From the NCBI GenBank assembly GCA_948567375.1, contig OX419762.1, positions 28,339,465 to 28,403,464 of the forward strand: a stretch of DNA of 64,000 nt, read 5' to 3'. The position numbers were made by a program, and so were the translations under genes. A model generated the notes under the pieces. That model did not search any database. It saw only the letters and a program-made list of their open reading frames with translations, and had not been told where the DNA came from. This DNA comes from Lunularia cruciata. Taxonomy: Eukaryota; Streptophyta; Marchantiopsida; Lunulariales; Lunulariaceae. Below, piece after piece: positions 12,055-21,666 of this stretch; the stretch's first letter is position 1; each line of letters begins with the position of its first letter.

Positions 12055-15028
12055 TATTCACCCATCACTAATTGGTGATGACCTTGTTACCATGGAAGCT
12101 TCAAACTATTCGATAGTAGTTTGTGCATCTTGGAGAGGAGAAAGAGGTTCCCATGTGGCATCATGAAGGGGACACCCTTTCTAAGGACTTTGTACTCAAT
12201 ATGTTGGCAGCCATATTGAATGTGGTGATGTACAAGGATATGGTCAGCTTCATACTCTTTTATGATTGTTGATAGAGATGGAAGGAGGAAGAGGAGGTTG
12301 GACGGAAGAGGAAAAGAAAGATGGATTAGAAACAAAGGGTTTCAATTTGGAAATATGACAGATAGGGTAGATTCATATATGACAAGGCAAGGCAAATCAA
12401 TAAGCAACTAGAGAAATGATTTGGGTGGTATCAAATGGACTTATCCAATTAGGAGTAAGGTTATAATCTTGGGTATCAAGTGGGAGAGGTAGGTTACTAG
12501 AAGAAACTATGACCTTATCACCAAGTTGAAAGGTAAGATCATGATAATGTTGGTCCACGTATTTTTTGACAATTTTGAGTAACAAGGAGATGAGATTTGG
12601 CTTGTTGAAGGGATTGGGATACTATGGTCAAGAACATAGAAGTATGAGGGATATGAGATGGAAGAGGAGCAAGAAGGAAATTTGGAACAAGTGGGCCTTG
12701 GCCAAAATTAAGGAAGAAGGGAGAAAAATTGGTACTTGCCTATTTGTAATTATTATAAATAAACTCAACAGCTACAAGACATTCATCCTAGTTGGTATGA
12801 TGAACATTGAGAAAGGTACAAAGCATATCCTCCAAGGTGCAATTTTCACATTTGGTTTATCCATCAGTTTGAGGATGATAGGACATGGACAAATCCAGCT
12901 TGGTGTAAATTATCTAGAAGAGTGCTTGCCAAAAAAATTGGTGAATCAAGGATCATAATCAAAGATGAGTACACGAGGCATCCCATAATGGTTATAGATA
13001 TTTTTGAAGTCAATCTAGGCCAATATTGGAGCATCCACTATATCAAAGGTTGATGCCAAATGGATTTGCTTACTTAGCATATCCACAAACACCATAATTG
13101 TTCTGTGACCTTGCTTTGCCTTGGGCAAGAAGGTGATGAGATCTAAGTTCATGTGTTCCCATCAAGCAGATGGGATGTGGACTGGTTGAAGGAGGCTACT
13201 TGGTTTTTGGTTATTGGCCTTGTTGTGTTGGAAACTCTCACAAGATTGGACAAACTCTCAAACATCTTGTGCCATGTTAGGCCACCACCATTGGTGTTTT
13301 AGGGTACTCTAGGTCTTGTCCACATCCATGTGACCAATTATTGCTAAATCATTGTCTTCTTAAAGGTGCACAAGTTGTAGATCACCCTTGGCTAGAACAT
13401 AGATTTGGTTCTCATAGAATATAAGGCTTTCCTTGAAGGAGAAATTATTGTATTCCCTATCATGTGCTGCAAGATGACCTTATATCATCTGAAAGAAGGT
13501 CTTGTTGTAAAGCCCTAAACTTGATTTGGACTTTTGAGTCAATTGACATTGTCATAATTGCCATTGTGATGAGAGGAAGAGTCTTCAAATTGGGTTGTTG
13601 TGATAGGGAATCAAGGATGACATGAAACCTACCAGGTTTGTATTCAAGTTTGATGTCAAACATTGTAGTTTTTCCTTCCATCAATGATGTCTACTCTTCA
13701 TGTGCTCCAAAGTTTGCAACAAGAGTTTGTGATTGGTTCACATGATCACTTATTTCCCCAAGAGATAATGCCTCCATACCTTGGTGGCATATACCATTGC
13801 TAGTTGTTTTCAATTTTGAGTAAAGAAATTCATTTTTGTGTTGTTTAGCTTGCAAGACACAAAGGCAATGGGATGTAACCCATCTGGAAATCCTACTATA
13901 ACACATTTTGAATGGCAAAGTTAGAAGCATCAAAGTCAACCACACAAGGTAGTCGATGATAATATGACTGAATGGATCTTGAGGACACCAAATGTTTTAG
14001 CTTTTGGAATGCTTATTTGTGCTTAGTGGTCCACTAAAAGCTTGAGGTCTTTCATAAGAGGTCGGTCAAGGGTGCAACCACTTGAGCATAGTACTAGATG
14101 AGTTGTAAATAAAAACTTGTTGATCCATTAAATGCCCACACTTTTGTGGTATCTTTTGGAGTAGGCCAATCAATAAGGGCTCTGATTTTCTCCTCTTCCA
14201 TCTTGATCCCCTCTGATTAGATCTTTTGACCCAAGAAGGTAACTTCCTTCTACCAAAAAGCACCCTTTGACTTCTTGCAATAGAACTTCCATTCATATAG
14301 TCATTTGAATACTTCTTGCATGTGATTTGCATGTTTTGCCTTTGTCTTGCTATATTTTAAAATATCATTCAAAAACACCATCATGTATCAATCCAATAAC
14401 ACATCCAATACTTGATGCATCTAATCCATGAAGATTGCTAGAGCATCAATGAGCCCGAAAGGTAAAATTCTCTATTCAAAATGCCCATACCTTGTGCAAA
14501 AATTAGTCTTTTGCACACCCTCTTTATCAATAGGAATCTACAATAGTCGCTTTGGAGATCCAACTTGGAGGGTATTGTGCTACACTCAATTGATCTAGCA
14601 AGTCATCAATTTGAGGCAAGGGATATGCTTCCTCCATGTTTTTTATTGAGGCCATAATGATCAATATAAAAGCAAAGTACTCCATCCTTCTTTTGGAAAA
14701 ATAGTATTGTTCAAGAAGATGTACTATGTCATATGAAATCCTTCTCCAACAACTCCATTAGTGTTGTTCAAAGCTCATGTAACTCCTTTAGTGATAGCCG
14801 ATAGATTGGTCTACTCATTGGAGTACTTCTTAGCAATAACTCAATCTTGAAAGGCACACCACGATCGGAGGAAATTCCTTTGGCAAATCATCCGTAAATA
14901 CATCTGCAAACTCTTAAACTATTAGATCAACCATTGCTTGTAAAGGCTTCTAGCCCTCATCAGATTCTACATGCATAACTAGCTTGATTCACATTGCAAA
15001 AATAGACTTATCTTCCTCCAAAGCTTGG
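12055..15028 (-). pseudogene. Family-2 pol remnant, minus strand (chromodomain to protease linker)
   Basis: Minus-strand reading gives, from high to low coordinate, the protease/RT linker (about 15020-14820), RT (about 14800-14080), RNase H (about 13990-13460), integrase (about 13400-12580) and a chromodomain-like tail (about 12260-12080). Each block parallels the plus-strand element at 5300-8230. It is heavily broken, with a dozen or more breaks, and is truncated at its 5' end by the junction at 15027-15030. Confidence 0.8.
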
Positions 15029-16294
15029 GGTAGACAAGACCTTGAGTACTCTATAACAACACTAGTGGTGGCCAAACATGGCATGCGAAGTCTAAGACTT
15101 TGTTTAATCTTGTGAGAGTTGCCAATGCAACAAAGCTAGCAACCAAAAACAAGGTAGACTACTCCAACCACTTCCTATCCTATTTGTTTGATAAGAACAT
15201 GTGAGCTTAGATCTCATTGCATCTTTACCAAGTACAAAGCAAAGTCATACAACAATTGTGGTGTTTGTTGATAAGCTTAGTAAGCAAATCCATTTGGGAC
15301 CAATCTTTGATACAATAGATGTTCTAACATTGGCCCAAATATACTCAATAATGTCTTCAAATATCATGGGATTCCTTGTGTACACATCCAACCTTGATCC
15401 TTAATTTATCAATAAATTTTGGCAAGTACTCTTCAAGCTACTTGGCACCAAGCTTGCTTTGTCCATGGTCTATCATCATCAATTGATAGGCAAACCAAAC
15501 ATGAAAATTTGACCTTAGAGGATATGGTTTGTGTCTTTGTGAGTGTTCACCATACCAACTAGGATGAATGCCTTGTGGTTGTTGAGTTTGCCTACAATAA
15601 CTCCAAGCAAGCAAGCACTAGATTCTCTCACTTCTTCCTTAATTTTGGCCAAGACTCACTTGTTCCAAATTCCCTTGTTTCTTCCTACCATCTCACGTCC
15701 TTCATACTTCTACCTTCTTGTCCACAATATCTCACTCTTTATAGCAAGTCAAATCTCATCTTGTTGCTCAAAAGAAATCATCAAAAGTAATACGCAAATC
15801 AACATCATTGTCATCTCACCTTTCAACTAGGTGATAAGGTCATGTCTTCTTCTAGTAACCTACCCCTCCCACTTGGTACCCAAGTTTTGAAACTCACTCC
15901 TAATTACATAGGTCTATTTGATATCACCCAAATCATTTCTCTTATTGCTTATCAACTTGCCTTGCCTAGTATACGCAAATCCACCTTATCTTTCATGTTT
16001 TAAAGATGAAACCATTTGTTTCTAAACTATCTTCCTTTTCTTCTTGTGTCCAAACTCTCCCTCCCCTCCTCCTATCCCTATCAAGAATCATGAAGAGTAT
16101 GAAGTTGATTGTATCCTTGCACGTCATAACATTCAATCTGGCAGCCAACAAGACACTGAGTACAAGTTCTTTGGAAAGTGTATGTCCTTCATGATGCTAC
16201 TTGGTCCTTCTCATCTCCACAATGCACAAATGGCTATCCAAGAGTTAAAGTTCCTATGGTGACAAGGACATAAACAACTAGTGATGGAGGAATA
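15028..16294 (+). pseudogene. Family-2 integrase to chromodomain remnant, plus strand
   Basis: Resumes at the point corresponding to 7040 in the element at 3089-8683 and follows it through the integrase core (FVDKLSKQIHLGPI at about 15260) to the chromodomain region (EYEVDCILARHNIQSG at about 16090-16140). It leads straight into the LTR at 16295. It is broken in several places. Confidence 0.8.
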
Positions 16295-16802
16295 TATAAC
16301 AATACGGAGTTTACACACAAGTTAATCAAAACTAGCAAAGTAAAAAATATGCTAAATTAGCCAAGAATTATAAGAATATTCTAGAAGTATCTATGAAGCT
16401 TCTTAGTACCTTCCAAGTATTGGGTAATGTGTATGCCAAGTAGATGACTTCTATGAGGAAGCGTCCCAACTAGCTTAGCTTGCACGCCAAGTAGGGAGTT
16501 TCTAGAAGAAGTTTCCTTAATAGCTTGGTTGCACATCAAGTAGGCAGTTTCTAGAAGGAAGCTTCTTGAGAAGTTTCCAAGCTAAGCTAACCGGGAAGCT
16601 TCCCAATTAGCTTAATTTGCACTCTAAGAAGATGGCTTTTGGGAAAAGTTTTGAGAAGTTTCCTAAGAGCCTTGTATGTTCTCTATAAATACCAAAGCCT
16701 TAGCTCATGCTAGCATTTAAAGTTTACCTCATTCAAGAGTCCTGATATATGATCTTTTATTTTGGTCTTCCATTCTCCTATTTCTCTCCTTGGTCTTTTA
16801 CA
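16295..16802 (+). repeat. Family-2 LTR (3' end of composite)
   Basis: Starts TATAACAATACGG (decayed TG end) and ends CTTTTACA. At 508 bp it is longer than the other copies because the AAGCTTC/CTTCTAGAAG blocks have expanded. It carries CTATAAATA near 16682, as in the other copies. Confidence 0.85.
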
Positions 16803-17224
16803 ATTTTGGCTTTCATCTAAGAGAGTATGATTTTTATACCTCATTTATCTTTATACCTCATTTTAGACACTTTGGTTCAAGCTATAGTCCATGCTCATCT
16901 ACTCCCTTGCTTGGAGAACACATAAGTGACTTACTTTATCCTTACAAGATGTTATGTTCAAAAGCCTCCTATTTGGCACATACTTACCTCTACCTCCTTC
17001 CCTCCTATGTGCCTTTGATAGTACAATATGGCACACTTTCTCCACTCTATTAGGGCTAAGTATGCTCCCACAACTACAAGACAAGTGGTATAGACTACAT
17101 ATAGCTCTTCCATAGCCATGGAAGGATGTAATCTCATATTATAGGAGATTATTGCACCGGCAACATGTGTAGGAGCATGAGCTCTAGTGGCTCCTTTGTT
17201 GACAAATAGGTTCTTACACAAGGG
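16803..17224. other. Spacer, no gene recognised
   Basis: AT-rich sequence following the family-2 LTR. An open frame on each strand (16790-17053 and 16958-17221) shows no motif I can place. It may be part of the LINE-like relic that follows. Confidence 0.4.
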
Positions 17225-18010
17225 TTGTCTTTCTTTAGTATCTCATATCATGACAATAGATTCAAGCACCATGATTTCAAAGCATCTTTTAGATTGGTTC
17301 ATGACCTATTGCCAAGTCTCACATGCATAGCACTCCTTCATCCTCCATTTATTGACGTTGTGTCTATAGACTCTAGAAAGATTCAGGCAAATCTCTATGA
17401 ATATATGTACACTCACACCTTTACCAACATCCTAAATAATGCACTTTTATCTTATATAGCTAAATTCTCTCTTGTGGAGAGAAAGGCTCTAGAGCTTGGC
17501 TCCATGCCTCTCCATTGCAAAGGACTTTTGGTTGACATTTGAGGCATTCAATACAACACTCTACTTCCATTTGGGATTGCCACATTCAGCACTTCTTGGG
17601 AACTTGACTAGTGTGTGCAATTACACATATGACACACACGGCATCCGCATTGCATCATGTGTCATAGTCGGGATACAATGGCTCTGATCTTAAGGTTTAC
17701 TTATTTCCAAGTTCAAATTGAGCAATAGTTGGACTTGTCATGACCACTTCCTTGGAGGATGAGGGTAGATATAGTCCCATTTGTGGACTGCAAACATACT
17801 TTATTTGATGTGGTAGTTGTGAACCTACTACAACCAAAGTCCTTGTCACAAGTCAACATTCAAATAGGAGCTACAACGATCATCACCGCTAGGAGGAAGG
17901 AGGATCATTATGCACCATGGCTCTCCTCTGAAACCTTTGTCCCTTTCGCAATAGAGATTTATGGCAATTTCCATCATCAATTTGACCACCTCCTTCAAGA
18001 TGTATTATGA
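17225..18010 (+). pseudogene. Relic resembling the C-terminal region of an RLE-type LINE ORF
   Basis: Three plus-strand segments appear in the order known from the 3' ends of some plant and algal non-LTR retrotransposon ORFs. These are a helical stretch (17225-17500), a segment with HLGLPHSALL, Cys and HGIRIASC (17500-17690) resembling the LGLP...C...HG...C zinc-knuckle region, and RVDIV...CKHTLFDVVVV followed by RKEDHY and FVPFAIEIYGN (17759-18010). The last resembles a restriction-like nuclease domain. The segments are in different frames with stops between them, and no RT motif was found nearby, so this is a 5'-truncated, decayed copy. The family assignment rests on recalled motif similarity only. 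Confidence 0.4.
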
Positions 18011-18170
18011 GGTTCACTACTTACGAGAAGTGCACTGCTATCTTGTAAGCCATGCTCATCTCTTATTTTCAAGGTCTTCATCACCCTACAATGATTGAAT
18101 GCATTAGATTGTTATGAACAATGGTAATAAGAACTCCCATCATGACTAGGCTCCTCCTTTCTCATTTACT

Positions 18171-18244
18171 AGGTATATCTAGGATATACCTAAATCTGCA
18201 TCTGAATCAAATAGTTTGGAGAACCTATTTGATTCAATGCAGAT
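18171..18244. repeat. Two adjacent inverted repeats
   Basis: A near-perfect palindrome, AGGTATATCT-AGGATATACCT, at 18171-18191 is followed by a larger hairpin with arms at 18194-18214 and 18225-18244 and a 10-base loop. The arms pair almost completely except for one bulged base. No function is assigned. Confidence 0.7.
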
Positions 18245-18342
18245 GTAGTTTACTTTGTTAATTACTTTGTTTGGGTTGGGATCTTTGTTTCTTCTTGGCT
18301 TTTAGCCATTTTTGCTTGGGCCTTGAGCTCATGTTCCCATTT

Positions 18343-18600
18343 GCACTTCTTAGTATTATTATGTTCCTTTTCTCTTTGGGGCATACTATTTGGACTTTTT
18401 CGTTTTCAATGCAATTAGTATCCAACTTTAAATGTACATATAACTTCCAAGTCTACATGCAACTTGGGAGTCTTGGTGCTCTTGTATTCCTTTTCCCTTT
18501 ATTGTATACTATTTGCCCTTTTTGCTTTCATTGTAATTGGTGTCGAAGTTTAGATGTACCTTCAGCTCCTAAGTGTGCATGCAGCTGGCTCTACATTATC
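18343..18600. repeat. Diverged tandem duplication, about 123-bp unit
   Basis: Two units each contain TACTATTT, a T-rich stretch with CTTTTTCGTTTTCA or TTTTTGCTTTCA, and AATTAGTATC or AATTGGTGTC. They are offset by about 123 bases (18382 against 18505). The duplication makes the 133-codon plus-strand open frame here look repetitive and hydrophobic, but nothing supports it as a gene. Confidence 0.6.
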
Positions 18601-18689
18601 CTGAATTCGTATACATGTACCCATCAAGAGTACCACATCATCATGTTCTTATTAAAGAGAGCAAAACCTTGACCTTGCTCTCGATTTCG

Positions 18690-21666
18690 GTACAATTCAA
18701 ATTCATGACTTTATCTTCTAAAGTTGAAGCAGTGATTTCTTTTATATGAGGCTTTGCTTCTAAACAATTGAATTTAACGAAAGTCAAAAGAATTGGTATA
18801 AAAAAACAAATACACTTGGACGTAAAATGGTTTGCTCAATACGCTATACGAAATCTCTCTCGCAGCCAAGATTACCAAGAATCCATATACAAGTATGCAC
18901 GCGTGTAGGACAGAAATAATGATCTCAGTAGAAGCGACCTAAAGTGTACGTTACGGCCATAGATCGTTATCATGGCTAGGACATTTGAGTCTAGCAAAAA
19001 ACTAGATATTGATCCCATAGCATCGTATTCTCGACTCACTAAGCTCTGAACCATCTACGGCACTATCTAGCAGAACCCATTGATTATCTACTTCGTTATA
19101 TACGTTCTCAAATTCCGCTTTACAAAGTTCTCAAACTTGCTTTTGAATACACATCGGTGCCCGATCTACAATAGGAAGTGGAGGCCCATTGAATGCTACA
19201 TGTGATCAAGCTCATCAATCTTCTTTCCAATGCACTGCATGATGCCATCCTAAACTTCACGCGAGCCACATTTGCCGATACATTTCTCATGCTTGCTTCA
19301 TTACTATTTCTGCTTCCTGACCTTCCACTTGTATTATCTGTCGACGTACAAAATGATGTAATAGTCGGTATTAAGGAGTGCACGAGGTCGGCACGTTTGC
19401 TGGGGACAGCAGTGTGTTGTTGGACCTGTATGTGTGAACTTCACAGAGACGTGGCCATCAATTACAGTCCTAAAAGTGTGAAGGTGAATCTTCATGCCCG
19501 AAGAGTGTACCCCAACTGTAAGCTTGCCATCCTCGTGATTACAAGATCTTTCTCACGTTTCTCTCTGTCTGAATCAGACCACTGTAAGAATCAAGATTTC
19601 CAACTGAATGTCTCTGAAGGGACATCCTAATGTCAGTGGATCATCATCAAAAGGATCCATCGCAGAATTACAGATGGTTCAGTGTATCATCATCAAAAGG
19701 TACCACGCAGACTTACACATGGTGAAAACTAGGAAAAATACAGATGTCTTTTGAATCGGCGTTGGTACCATTAAAAGTGTTTATCGATAAGTGACAATCT
19801 GTTGCCAATATAAGATGATGCGTCTATCAGGAGAAGCTCGGCAGCCTATAAAATGAGGGTGAAGCTTTCGTTCCGCAGCAAAGAGCCCGTCACCAGGCGG
19901 GCCAGGGATAAGTTCTTTGTGATGGATTTGCTATTGACAGCCAAGCTAGAAGATCCAACCATTACATGCGGAAGCGGCCAAATAAGGTAAAGGTGCTTTC
20001 GTATTCGAACATGGCCTGGTGGCATCTGATATGACACCAAGAGTATGACAAGTAACGTTTGACAAGAAACCAAAATCTGGAAAAGGTGCGGATTGTATAC
20101 AGGTGTACTACTACAAATGGTGCTCACACGCTGATGCAGTAGGCATTGGGTTTAATCTCTAACAAGAAGTACGCACGCGTACAACTCATTCAAAATGACT
20201 TTCCGTCCACTTTCCAGCTCTTTGCTGCATTGTCGGAGGAGACAATACCAATCCTACTTCCCTGCTGGCAGGTAGACACATTTCTGTACATAGCTAGCTC
20301 AGTAATCACTGGGTAAGAACTGCACGCAAATTGTGAGTCGAACGAGTGCTGCCCGTAGGATGGGTTAGAGTTGCAAGTTGAAGTCCAAACTAATCTTCTG
20401 GAAGCAGGATGGTAGTGGATAGAGTTCCTGGAGATGAACCAGTTTAAAGGAGATTACGATGCAGGACTAACTTGAGCCACTAAAGACACTATCGTGTGCA
20501 AGTTCCTATGAACGGAATACGCACGAGGCATGAGATCTGAGAAAATCACAATGCTACAGTTTGGGCCAAGAATGTATGAGACATATAGAAACCCAACCCG
20601 GGATGAGGGACAACAGTGTTCTCCAGTAAGATATTTTGTCTGATAGAAAGGAAAGAAGAGACATACCGCCTGCACTTCCAAAGAGCTTCGTAAAATGGAA
20701 CTTCTTTCTTGCACTACTCCCACGACGTCCTGGTAATATAGGAATGCAGAAACTAGAGCGTCTCCGATGGACTCGAAAAATTTGCCGTGTGTATAGAAGC
20801 AACCAAGAATACAGACAAATATCGCATCATCTGTAAAGGACGTATAGGAGCCAAGTATGAAGTATTCGGAACAAAATGAGACGAAGTTTTGTGAAGCCAC
20901 CATGCCCAACATATGGAAAGGGGAAAAAGGAGAGGACTCATGTGACCTACATTAAATACTCAGCAAACAGTGCAATGGCAAATGTTCTCGAGTAACTACA
21001 TCCAAGCACAACTTTCATGTGGGTTGAATCTCCGGAATTCTGTTCAGTTAAGCGAAAAATCAACTTACCTCCAACACTTACTACATGAGTCGTGCAGAGG
21101 TTCAGGTGCTGCAAGTTCTACTCCCATCCCCACAGCTGTCTCCTTGAATTGGTCCTTCCCAATCAGTTCAGACACGAAACTCTACCTACCATGATCTGTT
21201 CCTGCTACAGGAATGTTTCACGGAAATCAATGCGGACACGTACTATTGCAAGCAATGAAAACTTTCTTACAATCCAGCAGATGTTAGTCGCTGGTGGTGC
21301 AGATTTTAAAACTTAATTGCATATCCTCAGACTCCAGATTCGCTTGCTTTCAGATCTCTCTTCAATAATCGAGGAGATAAATAGCTGCTAGACATGGAAA
21401 TTTGAATCCACGTCAGAACTCTTCACTGCATATGTCCCGTCCTTGGAGTGTTATTTCAGCAAGAGTGAGCCTTGGATTGCTAATCAGCTCAAAGGGTTCC
21501 AAAAATTACGCTGAATGTCAGAGGATGACATGCTCAACGACTCCAAGCATCAGATTACTAAGTCCTGATAAATTGATCTACATCACAAACACTTGGTCTG
21601 TGTAGCCTACAGCTCTAAGATCTACATCCAACACCTTGGTCAAAATCTACTAGCTCACTACTCAAG
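18690..21666. other. Intergenic, no gene recognised
   Basis: Base composition shifts from AT-rich transposon debris to a more balanced composition here, marking the left edge of the genic island. Open frames at 19193-19630 (+), 19846-20127 (-) and 20454-20912 (-) show no recognisable domain and no splice-compatible neighbours. A 46-bp tandem duplication with a CATCATCAAAAGG core lies at 19635-19726. The part nearest 21666 should include the 3' UTR of the minus-strand NAA15 gene. Confidence 0.5.

Larger units (their letters stand above)
10540..16802. mobile_element. Rearranged family-2 chromovirus composite (fold-back)
   Basis: The segment is bounded by two plus-strand family-2 LTRs (10540-10982 and 16295-16802), but its interior is not collinear. 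The plus-strand leader and start of gag run 10983-11335. Next come a minus-strand family-1-like LTR piece (11370-11578), a minus-strand family-2 LTR (11593-12054) and minus-strand pol from chromodomain back to the protease/RT linker (12055-15028). After an abrupt switch at 15027-15030 there is plus-strand integrase to chromodomain (15028-16294). The result is a roughly 5.2-kb inverted structure with LTRs pointing outward at both ends. All coding parts are heavily broken, and no matching target duplication is visible. Confidence 0.8.

Noticed and set aside
10535-16807. Target-site duplication for the 10540-16802 composite
   Set aside because: Flanks GGTTT and ATTTT do not match, so no insertion signature is claimed.
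19193-19630. Plus-strand 145-codon open frame upstream of NAA15
   Set aside because: No domain or composition typical of a real protein. A comparable frame on the opposite strand overlaps it, so neither is called.
20454-20912. Minus-strand 152-codon open frame downstream of NAA15
   Set aside because: Amino-acid composition is hydrophobic and mixed, with no known family signature. It overlaps other frames and probably lies beyond the NAA15 3' UTR.
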